Source: a virus. From it: 64,000 bases of DNA. Position numbers and translations under genes: made by a program. The notes under the pieces were generated by a model. That model ran no database searches. It saw nothing but the letters and a program-made list of their open reading frames with translations, and was not told the origin of the DNA. The DNA is taken from IMG/VR virus record IMGVR_UViG_3300046501_000460, positions 23,575-87,574 of that record. One strand, written 5' to 3'. This document shows positions 15,279 through 22,196 of the stretch, piece after piece (the first letter of the stretch is position 1; each line of letters opens with the position of its first letter).

Positions 15279-15521
15279 ATGAACCCACCAACCATCCGAG
15301 AAGCCCTCGACCACCTGAGCGAACACTACGGCCTGACGGCAGCCCAGGTGCGGGAACTGGTGCGCACGCCGCTGCATCCACGCGAGTTGCGTGATGAGTT
15401 TGCCGGTCGCGCCATGCAGACGCTCGTTGGTCAGGGCTGGCCTGATGCCGGCCGCATGGCCGAGGAGGTGTACAAGGTGGCCGATGCCATGCTCGCGGCC
15501 CGATTGCCCAAGGAGACCTGA
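15279..15521 (+). CDS. Small helical hypothetical protein
   Basis: 80 aa with GAGGGAGG upstream. All-helical (TIREALDHLSEHYGLTAAQV, RMAEEVYKVADAMLAARL). The first 40 residues could be a small helix-turn-helix-type unit, but no recognition helix is obvious. Unknown function. Confidence 0.65.
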   Translation: MNPPTIREALDHLSEHYGLTAAQVRELVRTPLHPRELRDEFAGRAMQTLVGQGWPDAGRMAEEVYKVADAMLAARLPKET

Positions 15522-15522
15522 C

Positions 15523-15702
15523 ATGAACCTCTGGAGCGTCACCATCACGTTCACCGACGGCACCTACTACAGCGACATCTGGGCCACGACGCCCGGCGGC
15601 GCGCTGCAGCTGGCCCTGACGGACGCGCGCGGCGTCGAGACCACGCCGCTCTTCACCGGCGAGGTGCGCGACGTCGTCATCAACTGGAAGGAAAAATCAT
15701 GA
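15523..15702 (+). CDS. Small strand-rich hypothetical protein
   Basis: 59 aa, AAGGAG upstream. Strands (MNLWSVTITFTDGTYY and VRDVVINWKE) flank a helix (GGALQLALTDA). It forms one compact beta-alpha-beta unit, similar in layout to several neighbours. Unknown function. Confidence 0.65.
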   Translation: MNLWSVTITFTDGTYYSDIWATTPGGALQLALTDARGVETTPLFTGEVRDVVINWKEKS

Positions 15703-15953
15703 TGTATCTCTACGGCATGCGCGTCATCGAGTCGCCCTACGTTAATGACGCAGCCCGGTTCGAACTGGGTCCGGGCGTGCGCCAGTTCCTGACGCCGGAA
15801 TACCTCGCCCAGTTCGACATCTGGTCGCGCAGCTTCTTCGGCATCAAGCCCACCATCTACAAGGCGCAGGATCCCGCTGGCGACGTGCTGATCGTCTCGC
15901 CGTACGGCTATGAGATCTTATGCCGCGCCGCACCGAAAGAATACCTGCCATGA
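15699..15953 (+). CDS. Small hypothetical protein
   Basis: 84 aa, GGAAGGAAA upstream. It includes RFELGPGVRQFLTPEYLAQF and SFFGIKPTIYKAQDPAG, mixed strand and loop. No known motif. Overlaps both neighbours by 4 bases. Confidence 0.65.
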   Translation: MMYLYGMRVIESPYVNDAARFELGPGVRQFLTPEYLAQFDIWSRSFFGIKPTIYKAQDPAGDVLIVSPYGYEILCRAAPKEYLP

Positions 15954-16174
15954 CTACCCACATCCTGCGCATCGACGCGCACTGCATGGACGTCGAGATG
16001 GAGGCCCTGTTCCTGCGCAACTACGACGTCCGGATCGCCGAGCGCCACAACGCCCCGTGGGAGTGGGCCTTCGTCGGCACTCGCCAGAACCTGGCCCAGA
16101 TGGTCACCGACCACTGGGGCTATCCGGAGGACGAGCTGCCTGGCGTCCTCGACCTGATTAAGGAGCAGACGTGA
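15950..16174 (+). CDS. Small hypothetical protein
   Basis: 74 aa from ATG 15950, chosen for the ATGA overlap over the in-frame ATG at 15920. Contains HILRIDAHCMDVEMEALFLR and WEWAFVGTRQNLAQMVTDHW, alternating strand and helix. No known family. Ends in the AAGGAG ribosome binding site for the GTG start of the next gene. Confidence 0.65.
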   Translation: MTTHILRIDAHCMDVEMEALFLRNYDVRIAERHNAPWEWAFVGTRQNLAQMVTDHWGYPEDELPGVLDLIKEQT

Positions 16175-16848
16175 CCACCCACACCGTCCACTTTTCGCGC
16201 ATCGCCAACAACGCCAAGACTGGGCCGATCCCGGTCACCACCAGCAGCCGCAGCACCTGCCCCACGACCTGCGCGTTCAAGAACAACGGCTGCTACGCCG
16301 AGAACTTCCCGCTCAAGCTGCACTGGGACCGCGTCTCGCGCGGCGAGCGCGGTATGGCCTGGGAGGGCCTCGTCGACGAGATCAGCCGGCTGCCGAAGGG
16401 CCAGCTGTGGCGACACAACCAGGCCGGCGATCTGCCGGGCGCGGACGACGTCATCGACGGCGCAGCGCTCAAGCAGCTGGTGCGCGCCAATCGCGGCCGC
16501 CGCGGCTTCACGTACACGCACTACCCGACGTCGCCGGCGAATCTGCGCGCGCTGCGCCACGCGAACAAGAACGGCTTCACGATCAATCTGTCGGCGGACT
16601 CACTGGCCGACGCGGACCGACTTGCTAAGCACCGCTTGCCGATGGTCGTGGTGGTGCCGCAAGGCTGGGAGGGCGGCACCACGCCGGCCGGGCGCAAGGT
16701 GACGCTGTGCCCGGCGCAGTTCATGGACGCCATGAACTGCGCCAACTGCGGGCTGTGTCAAAAAGCCGATAGGCATGCTATCGTCGCGTTTGAAGCGCAC
16801 GGGGCGCGCCGCGCCCATGTGTCGCGCATAGCGAACACGGGGGAATAG
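16171..16848 (+). CDS. Conserved cysteine-rich phage protein (CPTTCAFKxNGCYA family)
   Basis: 225 aa from GTG 16171 with AAGGAG upstream. Conserved elements are TCPTTCAFKNNGCYAEN near residue 31, LWRHNQAGDLPGADDVIDG, GFTYTHYPTSPANL, FTINLSADSLADAD, LCPAQFMDAMNCANCGLCQK and IVAFEAHG. I recognise this as a widespread phage family of unknown function (I recall it as DUF7227). Seven cysteines in two clusters suggest a metal or Fe-S centre, and the barrel-like spacing of strands recalls radical-SAM-type folds, but the canonical CxxxCxxC is not present, so this is speculation. Confidence 0.8.
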   Translation: MTTHTVHFSRIANNAKTGPIPVTTSSRSTCPTTCAFKNNGCYAENFPLKLHWDRVSRGERGMAWEGLVDEISRLPKGQLWRHNQAGDLPGADDVIDGAALKQLVRANRGRRGFTYTHYPTSPANLRALRHANKNGFTINLSADSLADADRLAKHRLPMVVVVPQGWEGGTTPAGRKVTLCPAQFMDAMNCANCGLCQKADRHAIVAFEAHGARRAHVSRIANTGE

Positions 16849-16850
16849 CC

Positions 16851-17039
16851 ATGCTACATACTGTCACCATCACGCATGTCGTCGAAGCCGACACGTGGGA
16901 CGGCGCCATCGAGAAGGTGCTGCGAAATCCGATCGCGCATGTGGCCGACTGCCGGGTCAAGACGCCCGGCAGGCAGCTGATGCACGTCATGGCCAGCGTA
17001 TTCAAGGAGGCGTACGAGCGCCTCCAGCTTACGGCTTGA
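16851..17039 (+). CDS. Small hypothetical protein, last gene of the first plus-strand cluster
   Basis: 62 aa. Strands HTVTITHVVEAD and helix WDGAIEKVLRN give a beta-alpha-beta unit; the end is helical (ASVFKEAYERLQLTA). Its 3' end overlaps by 11 bases the end of the convergent minus-strand gene and contains a perfect inverted repeat at 17006-17025. Confidence 0.65.
   Translation: MLHTVTITHVVEADTWDGAIEKVLRNPIAHVADCRVKTPGRQLMHVMASVFKEAYERLQLTA
17006..17025. terminator. Inverted repeat at the convergent gene junction
   Basis: Perfect 7-base arms GGAGGCG and CGCCTCC with a TACGAG loop, lying where the plus and minus clusters meet. It is symmetric, so it could act for both directions. No T-run follows on either strand, so termination is only suggested by position. 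Confidence 0.35.
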
Positions 17040-17187
17040 CCTTGATGTAGGTCGGCGCCTTCGCCGGGAGTGCTGGTGGTGACGGTGCTGCAGCCGGCTG
17101 TTCGGCCGACTGCTCTTCGGCCGCGGCCTGGGCGCGCTGCTGCGCGGCGACGAGCGCCGCTGCGCTGAACGTGACTTCCTGTGCCAT
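17029..17187 (-). CDS. Small Ala/Gln/Pro-rich protein
   Basis: 52 aa from ATG 17187 (overlapping the stop of the upstream gene by one base). Begins MAQEVTFSAAALVAAQQRAQ and continues through a Pro/Ala-rich linker to a short basic end (YIKVKP). Longer in-frame ORFs reading from further upstream have implausible composition. A virion-associated linker-type protein is possible from its place in the structural island. Confidence 0.6.
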   Translation of the reverse strand: MAQEVTFSAAALVAAQQRAQAAAEEQSAEQPAAAPSPPALPAKAPTYIKVKP

Positions 17188-17504
17188 CAATGGTCCTCCA
17201 GATTGAAGTAGATCGTCCGGTCGAAGCGCTCGCCGTTGGCGCAGGTGACGCGCGCCGTGCCGCACGGGCTGGTCGCGTTCGTCGTCCCGTTCGTCACCGA
17301 CAACAGGGCGATGACCGTGGTGCCCTGCACTGTGGGGCCCTGCGTGGCGGTCATGCCAACCAGGTTCAGCGCGGCGGTCGCCGCCGTCGTGGCGCGGTCG
17401 GACAGATCCTTCGTGACGTCCCAGACGACGAAGTTGATGTCGTCCGGATCGATGTCGATCGTCCAACCCTTGGCGCCCATATAAGGTGTGGTTGCGTTTG
17501 CCAT
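17187..17504 (-). CDS. Strand-rich virion-type protein
   Basis: 105 aa. Begins MANATTPYMGAKGWTIDIDP, then NFVVWDVTKDLSDRATTAA and a strand-rich Thr/Val part ending in RFDRTIYFNLEDH. The composition fits a small tail or capsid accessory protein of Ig-like or beta-sandwich type, but no specific family is recognised. It is the fifth gene in a six-gene minus-strand island with overlapping ends. Confidence 0.65.
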   Translation of the reverse strand: MANATTPYMGAKGWTIDIDPDDINFVVWDVTKDLSDRATTAATAALNLVGMTATQGPTVQGTTVIALLSVTNGTTNATSPCGTARVTCANGERFDRTIYFNLEDH

Positions 17505-17521
17505 GTGTGCCTCGAATAATG

Positions 17522-19138
17522 TTAAAAGACTACGGTCTTGATGCTGCCGCCGAACACGACACGCTTCACGCTGCCGTCGAAGGTGACGCGCTTCGTGCCG
17601 CCGGCGAAGGCGACACGCTTCGCGCCGCCGTCAAAGACGACTTTCTTTACGCCGCTGCCGCCGAACGTCACGACGCGCGTGCCGCCGCCAAACACGACCA
17701 CCTTGGTGCCGCCAGCGAACGACACGACGTGCGTGCCGCCAGCGAACGTGACCCAGTGCGCTTTCGTGATTGACGCCTTGTCGATCGTGACGGGTGGGAT
17801 CGCGCCAGCGAGGAATGCGGCCAGCACGTCGGTCGCGGCAAGGCTGTCGCTGGCGCTCGCGATCGCGGTCAGCAGCGAGCTCGTCGCGTCGGTCACGGTC
17901 ACGCTGTCGGCGCGCGTCGCGCTGGCGCTGCCGGCCGCGACGGCCTGATCGATCAGCCCCAGGCTGTCGATGTAGGCGGCAGCGGCCTGCGCGGCCGACG
18001 TGGTCGAATCCGACAGGCTCAAGCTGTCCGTGCGCGTCGCCGTGCCGGCGGCGCTGCTCGAAGCGCTGTCGTTCAGGGCAAGCGTGTCGACGAGGGCTGA
18101 CACGGCCTGCTGCAGGCTTGCGAAGGCTTCAGACGCGCTCAGGCTGTCGCTGGCAGCTGCCAGCGCCGAGAGCGCGCTGGAGACCGCGTCGCCGAGCGTG
18201 AGCGTGTCGGCCGCGGCGGCGGTGTTCGTTGCGGCCGCGCTGCCGCTCTCCGCGGCGGACAGGATGTCGGCCACCTGCGCGGCGCTAAAGTACGTGGCGC
18301 TGGTCAGGTCGGCCGCCGTGATGGCGTCCAGCCAGGCGGCACTGGTCTCAGTGCTGGGCGAGAACGCCGATGTGCGGCGGAAGCGCGGCCTGAACAGCTG
18401 CCACGGGTTGTCGGCCAACGACACCATCTCCGAATCGGCCAGCGTACGCCGCCATACTGCAACAAGCATCAGCGCGCCCGTACTCCATTGCTGGGCGCTG
18501 GTGACCCGCGCGCCTACGCTAATTGGTATGCCTATTCCCGGCGTCTTCATCGTGCCGCTACTGTATGTCGCGGTAGCCATGACACCGTTCTGGAAGCAGG
18601 CAGTTCGTCCGGGCATCGCGGTAGCGCCCATGGTGAATCCGCGCGACAGCTCTGTTACCGTCAATGCCGACGATGCCGTGACATTGCCGAGCAAGGCGGA
18701 CATGGCTGAATTGAACGGAAGGAATTCGACCTTGCCGTTGGCAACTCGAAACTGGAAATAGCGCTCCGAGCTGTTATCCATGTCAATCGCGCTCTGCGTG
18801 ACAGAGGCAGAGCCGCATGTGCCAACCGCAAACAGGCTGTAATTAGGCGAGGTGATAGCGCCGTTCGATGCCAGCGTGTACATTGGGTTGCTGCCGGTCG
18901 GGCACCCTCCCGTACCCTGCGGCGTGTTTGACTGCTTGCCAGCCGAGTAAGCCACATTGTTCATTGAGACGGCAGAGCCAGAACCGTCGAGAGCCGTCAC
19001 AAACCCGTACGCCTGGTCCGCGTGCATCAAGCATACGGTCATGTCTTTCGTGATTGGGTTGTCCCAATCAATCGATACAGCCTCCCCGGGGAGAGGCTGT
19101 GTCGTTCTTACGCGGCGCCTGGAAAACGGTGCAGTCAT
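17522..19138 (-). CDS. Repeat-rich tail protein with LamG-like N-terminal part
   Basis: 538 aa. Residues 1-255 read as a concanavalin/LamG-like jelly-roll domain, including SSERYFQFRVANGKVEF, AVWRRTLADSEMVSLAD and WQLFRPRF, a pattern common in phage tail and capsid decoration proteins. Residues 271-450 are nine tandem 20-residue repeats beginning D-[STAI]-[LIV]. Residues 461-538 are about 8.5 nine-residue repeats of the form K/R-x-V-x-F-x-G-G-T. The likely role is host-surface or carbohydrate binding on the tail; the repeats suggest an extended stalk and a beta-rich tip. It lies apart from the main tail cluster. Confidence 0.8.
   Translation of the reverse strand: MTAPFSRRRVRTTQPLPGEAVSIDWDNPITKDMTVCLMHADQAYGFVTALDGSGSAVSMNNVAYSAGKQSNTPQGTGGCPTGSNPMYTLASNGAITSPNYSLFAVGTCGSASVTQSAIDMDNSSERYFQFRVANGKVEFLPFNSAMSALLGNVTASSALTVTELSRGFTMGATAMPGRTACFQNGVMATATYSSGTMKTPGIGIPISVGARVTSAQQWSTGALMLVAVWRRTLADSEMVSLADNPWQLFRPRFRRTSAFSPSTETSAAWLDAITAADLTSATYFSAAQVADILSAAESGSAAATNTAAAADTLTLGDAVSSALSALAAASDSLSASEAFASLQQAVSALVDTLALNDSASSSAAGTATRTDSLSLSDSTTSAAQAAAAYIDSLGLIDQAVAAGSASATRADSVTVTDATSSLLTAIASASDSLAATDVLAAFLAGAIPPVTIDKASITKAHWVTFAGGTHVVSFAGGTKVVVFGGGTRVVTFGGSGVKKVVFDGGAKRVAFAGGTKRVTFDGSVKRVVFGGSIKTVVF
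17525..17758 (-). repeat. Tandem 27-bp units encoding nonapeptide beta repeats
   Basis: Encodes residues 461-538 of the tail protein. Eight units of nine residues (one has ten) plus a final half unit, with consensus [KRH]-x-V-x-F-x-G-[GS]-[TVI]. Regular alternation of hydrophobic residues with a Gly-Gly turn predicts short strands stacked or paired in series. Confidence 0.85.
17789..18328 (-). repeat. Nine tandem 60-bp units encoding 20-residue repeats
   Basis: Encodes residues 271-450 without any insertion or deletion: every unit begins with Asp at exact 20-residue spacing, most as DSL or DTL followed by a second acidic residue six positions later. The DNA is diverged, so the repeat is visible mainly in protein. 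Confidence 0.85.
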
Positions 19139-19614
19139 TACGTGTACTGCTGCATCGCCGGCAGAGCCTTGAGCACCCAGCCCGAGTTCATCGATTGTGT
19201 GCTGCGGTTGATCAGGTAGACGTTGTAGATGACCGGGAATAGCTCACACTCGCCCGACTGGAACAGCAGGGCGGTATTGGCGACCGGCGTTTTCGGAAAC
19301 ACGAAAACGGCCTTGCGCATCGTGAACGGGATGATGCTCGCCCCTGCCGTGGTGTCGATGTCCGCGTAGTTGGTGCCGTCCAGCGACGGCACCAGATATA
19401 GGTCAGCCATGGTCGTCACGTTGGCGGTGATGCCCGTGATGGCGCTGACGGCCGCCGACAGCGAGAACGTTACGGCAAGCATATCGGCCGCGTTGCCGTT
19501 TGCACGGCAATCCAGTTTGGTGGTGGCCAGTACAGCCGAGCCGGAGGCTGCAGATGAGCCGCTGGACTCCAGCGTCAGGAGGGAACCTTCCTGCCATTTC
19601 ATAACGCCGGCCAT
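19138..19614 (-). CDS. Virion-type structural protein
   Basis: 158 aa. Begins MAGVMKWQEGSLLTLESSGS. It is rich in Ala, Ser and Thr, with strands (KLDCRANGNAADMLAVTFSL, ADLYLVPSLDGTNYADIDTT) and FVFPKTPVANTALLFQSG. The phrase 'LYLVPSLDGTNY' recurs in small phage tail or head accessory proteins. Its function is inferred from composition and context. Start and stop overlap both neighbours by one base. Confidence 0.65.
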   Translation of the reverse strand: MAGVMKWQEGSLLTLESSGSSAASGSAVLATTKLDCRANGNAADMLAVTFSLSAAVSAITGITANVTTMADLYLVPSLDGTNYADIDTTAGASIIPFTMRKAVFVFPKTPVANTALLFQSGECELFPVIYNVYLINRSTQSMNSGWVLKALPAMQQYT

Positions 19615-20060
19615 TATTCTTCACTCCATGCGGCAAGGATTTCGCTGTTGGATGGCGCCGGAATGCCTAGCTTCTCGACGCGGCTGGCAGGGATCGTCGC
19701 TAGCGCGTACAGGCCGTCGACCTCTTCCTGCGTTGCGATTTCGTGCTGAACCCAGGCTCGCAGCATGGCCTGCAGCCGCGGATCTTCCAGATGGATCGGG
19801 TCGCCGCACGCGAACGAGTCACGGATGACGAGGCAAGCGGCCCGGCACGGGTTGCTCGTGTCCAGGCTGGCGTCATAAATTTTGGCGTAGGGGCCCATTG
19901 CAGCCCACGCTTTAGCGGTGGTCGAGCGCAGGGGGCCGACCATGCTGAACGACTGCGCCGTCAGCAAGTCGTAAACGCGCTGCGGGTCGCCCGGAAGATG
20001 TTCGGCATAGCCGAGTCCTTCCGGGTCATTCCTCAGCTCAGAGGCAAGCAGGCTTTGCAC
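19614..20060 (-). CDS. Virion-associated protein (conserved phage type)
   Basis: 148 aa. The N-terminus (LLASELRNDPEGLGYAEH) matches a recurrent phage motif 'L-x-x-E-L-x-x-D-P-x-G-x-G-Y-A' found in small proteins next to tail or head genes. The remainder is helical with AMLRAWVQHEIATQEEV and YALATIPASRVEKLGI. No enzymatic motif. It sits in the structural island and is assigned by motif and context. Confidence 0.7.
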   Translation of the reverse strand: MQSLLASELRNDPEGLGYAEHLPGDPQRVYDLLTAQSFSMVGPLRSTTAKAWAAMGPYAKIYDASLDTSNPCRAACLVIRDSFACGDPIHLEDPRLQAMLRAWVQHEIATQEEVDGLYALATIPASRVEKLGIPAPSNSEILAAWSEE

Positions 20061-20063
20061 GAC

Positions 20064-20243
20064 TCACTCCTTGATGCGGATCTCGTCTTCCGCGAAGAGA
20101 CGCTCGTGAGGCTCGCCGTCGGTGCCCACGTAGGCAACCCTGTACTTCACCTCGCCATCGACGATTTCCGGACCGACGACCTTGCCCTCGATCGGGGAGA
20201 TGTTCTGGACGACGTCGTCGTCCGCTTTGAATGCGACAGGCAT
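20064..20243 (-). CDS. Small protein in the structural island
   Basis: 59 aa, ATG at 20241-20243, stop 20064-20066. It begins MPVAFKADDDVVQNISPIEG and continues with strands EVKYRVAYVGTDGEPHERLF. This reads as a small beta-barrel (SH3-like) protein. Acidic and strand-rich, probably a virion accessory or assembly protein; this is inference. Confidence 0.7.
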   Translation of the reverse strand: MPVAFKADDDVVQNISPIEGKVVGPEIVDGEVKYRVAYVGTDGEPHERLFAEDEIRIKE

Positions 20244-20252
20244 GTCGACTCC

Positions 20253-20834
20253 TTAGATGGACAGTTGATACGAGACGGTCAGCGTGCCGCCGTTGCTGAC
20301 CACCTGGTCGCCGCCGGAGAACAGGCCGGCACTGACCAAGGTGCCGGCGGTGCCGTCCTTGGTCGAGCTGGTGGTCACGAGCGAACCCTTGACGGTGCCG
20401 GCGCCGGTGAAGTTGAACGACGCGGCGGCGCTCATGGCCTTCGTGCGGCTGCCGGCGCCGCTGCCGGTCGCGGCCGACCAGCCGATCGACGGACGGGCGG
20501 TTTGCGAGAAGGTTGGCGCGTTGGTGCCGCCGGCTTCGGTCCACGTGGGATGTGACGCCATCGTGTCACCGGCAACGGGAGCCGACGTGTAGCTGACCGA
20601 GCTGATCAGGCCGAGGTAATGTGCGGCCGTATAGCCCGAACCGCCGAAATACTTGTCGAGGATGTCCTTGGCGCCGGCGTCGGTGACGAGGTTGTCGTAG
20701 CTTTCGGACCAGATCAGCTCACCGTCTTCGTAATAGCGCGCCTCGTAGTGTCCGTGCACCGGGGCGCAGTCGCCGTCGGCGGCGTGAGTGCCGGCCGCGG
20801 CCGTCGTGTTCGATTTGATGTTGAGGGAGTCCAT
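20253..20834 (-). CDS. Tail-associated structural protein, first gene of the minus island
   Basis: 193 aa from ATG 20834; further upstream in-frame sequence crosses the promoter region and is not protein-like. The first half includes HYEARYYEDGELIWSESYDN and DAGAKDILDKYFGGSGYTAAHYLGLIS, matching a conserved small phage structural protein type (GxxxW/AxxNxVTxxGxxxLLDxYF, seen next to tail genes). The rest is Gly/Thr/Ser-rich beta structure. It heads the minus-strand transcript from the divergent region. Confidence 0.7.
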   Translation of the reverse strand: MDSLNIKSNTTAAAGTHAADGDCAPVHGHYEARYYEDGELIWSESYDNLVTDAGAKDILDKYFGGSGYTAAHYLGLISSVSYTSAPVAGDTMASHPTWTEAGGTNAPTFSQTARPSIGWSAATGSGAGSRTKAMSAAASFNFTGAGTVKGSLVTTSSTKDGTAGTLVSAGLFSGGDQVVSNGGTLTVSYQLSI

Positions 20835-20883
20835 GGCGATCCTTGCGAGGAGAAGTGCAGGCCCCGCAAACGAACGCGCAGAC

Positions 20884-20911
20884 CATGCCAGAATGCAATA
20901 ATTCTGGCATG
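20884..20911. promoter_or_regulatory. Perfect 28-bp palindrome between divergent transcription units
   Basis: Arms CATGCCAGAAT (20884-20894) and ATTCTGGCATG (20901-20911) are exact inverted repeats separated by GCAATA. It lies in the 205-base space between the start of the structural island and rdgC. Symmetry and place suggest an operator for a dimeric repressor, or a leader hairpin on the minus transcript. Confidence 0.6.
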
Positions 20912-20921
20912 CTTCTTGCCT

Positions 20922-20950
20922 GAAGTAAAGAAACAACTGATCCTTGTCAA
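20922..20950 (-). promoter_or_regulatory. Candidate leftward promoter for the structural island
   Basis: On the minus strand TTGACA (20950-20945) matches the -35 consensus exactly. A -10 element is weak: TTTACT at 15-base spacing or TACTTC at 17. It would place transcription just upstream of the palindrome and of the gene starting at 20834. Confidence 0.4.
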
Positions 20951-20975
20951 GGAGGTATTGATTCGAGAAAATATT

Positions 20976-21005
20976 TTGACAGCGCACTAAAGTTTGCCTT
21001 AACCT
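20976..21005 (+). promoter_or_regulatory. Candidate rightward promoter upstream of rdgC
   Basis: TTGACA at 20976-20981, then 17 bases to TTAACC (or 18 to TAACCT), a weak -10. The spacer shares the string AGTTTGCC with the promoter at 30072-30100, which raises confidence. The rdgC start at 21040 follows by about 35 bases. Confidence 0.5.
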
Positions 21006-21039
21006 GATGTTCCCTTTCCCTACAGAAAAAATCACAACC

Positions 21040-21888
21040 ATGTGGCTCAAGAACGCAACCATCTACGGGATCTCCCCCAAAGCACAATTCCCCATCGAGC
21101 AGCTGCAGGCTGCTCGATTCGTTCCTGTCGACAGCCTGCAGCTGCAGTCGGTCGGCTTCTCGCCAGTCCGCGAGGGCGAACTTGCCTACAGGCAAGGTAA
21201 GCACATCCTGCTGCGTTTCACGATCGAGAAGAAGCACATCCCGGGCTCGGCCGTAGCTGTGCTGGTGGAAGACAAGGCCGCGGCGCTGGAGAAAGCGCAG
21301 GGCTTCCCGCCGGGCAAGAAGGCGCGCAAGGAGCTCAGGGAGCGTGCGATCGACGAACTGCTGCCGCGCGCGCTGTCGACCCGCCGCACGACGCAGGTCT
21401 GGATCGACCAGGACCAGCACCGCATCGTGATCGATTCGGCCTCGAACTCGACCTGCGACGAGATCATCAAGGCGATGATCAAGCTGTTCCCGACGATCGA
21501 GTTCCAGGACGTCAGCTGGCCGCGCGCCAAGGTCGTGACGGCGTGGGTGGCCGACGAGGAGCCGGACGACTTCACGATGGACGATTCGGTCGTGCTGCAG
21601 TACCCGGGCGAGAAGGGCAAGCGCGTGAAGTTTGAACGCGCGACGGCGCAGGGCGCGGACGTGATCAACCACCTGACGGCCGGCGCCCACGTCGACTCGG
21701 TCGCCATGACCTTCTCCAGCCGCCTGTCGTTCGTCATGACGGACAACATGCGCATCCGCCGCATCAAGGCGCTGGACATCGTGCAGGAGGGCCGCGACGC
21801 TGAGAACGACGACCGCTTCGACAGCGACGTCGCGCTGATGACGCGCGAACTGGGCTGCCTGATCGACGCTCTGGTGCGGGAGGCGTGA
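21040..21888 (+). CDS. rdgC: Recombination-associated protein RdgC
   Basis: 282 aa, close to the usual 300 aa of RdgC. The start at 21040 gives MWLKNATIYGI, matching the conserved MWFKN..Y opening; the ATG at 21007 adds unrelated residues. Conserved family features are FSPVREGELAYRQGKHILL, IEKKHIPGSAV, GFPPGKKARKELRE, IDELLPRALSTRRTTQVWID and the C-terminal VMTDNMRIRRIKALDIV. RdgC is a ring-shaped DNA-binding protein that limits RecA loading and strand exchange in host bacteria. In a phage it may protect replicating DNA from host recombination or aid its own. It is the first gene right of the divergent promoter. Confidence 0.92.
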   Translation: MWLKNATIYGISPKAQFPIEQLQAARFVPVDSLQLQSVGFSPVREGELAYRQGKHILLRFTIEKKHIPGSAVAVLVEDKAAALEKAQGFPPGKKARKELRERAIDELLPRALSTRRTTQVWIDQDQHRIVIDSASNSTCDEIIKAMIKLFPTIEFQDVSWPRAKVVTAWVADEEPDDFTMDDSVVLQYPGEKGKRVKFERATAQGADVINHLTAGAHVDSVAMTFSSRLSFVMTDNMRIRRIKALDIVQEGRDAENDDRFDSDVALMTRELGCLIDALVREA

Positions 21889-22196
21889 TGGGCATCCGTA
21901 AAATTGGGCCCGTGACCGAGGTCACGCCCGGTCAGTGGATTCTGCAGACCCCGCTGCTGAACGACCACCTCGTGTCCGAGCCGCGCGAGGTTATCCGCCG
22001 CTCCGGCAAGCGCATCTACTATCGCAACCGCCACGGAGAGGACGATGGCACCTACTGCAGCATCGCGACGGTAGTGGCCCTGTGCGACACGAAGGCGGAT
22101 GCGGACACCGTGTACGCCGTCAGCAAGTCGCAGTTCGATGCCCTGCGCGCGGTGCGTCACGACCACCTCGGCCGTCTCAAGGCGCTGGTCGCATGA
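21888..22196 (+). CDS. Hypothetical protein before the methyltransferase
   Basis: 102 aa, starting at ATG 21888 immediately after the GTG (21885) in the overlap. It contains GQWILQTPLLNDHLV, IRRSGKRIYYRNRHGEDD and YCSIATVVALCDTKADAD. Strand-rich, perhaps an SH3-like barrel with a C-terminal helix (QFDALRAVRHDHLGRLKAL). Possibly co-translated with the methyltransferase, whose ATG overlaps its stop. Confidence 0.65.
   Translation: MGIRKIGPVTEVTPGQWILQTPLLNDHLVSEPREVIRRSGKRIYYRNRHGEDDGTYCSIATVVALCDTKADADTVYAVSKSQFDALRAVRHDHLGRLKALVA

Noticed and set aside
16171-16848. Radical SAM enzyme, because of clustered cysteines
   Set aside because: The canonical CxxxCxxC is absent; the spacing fits the conserved phage family of unknown function instead.
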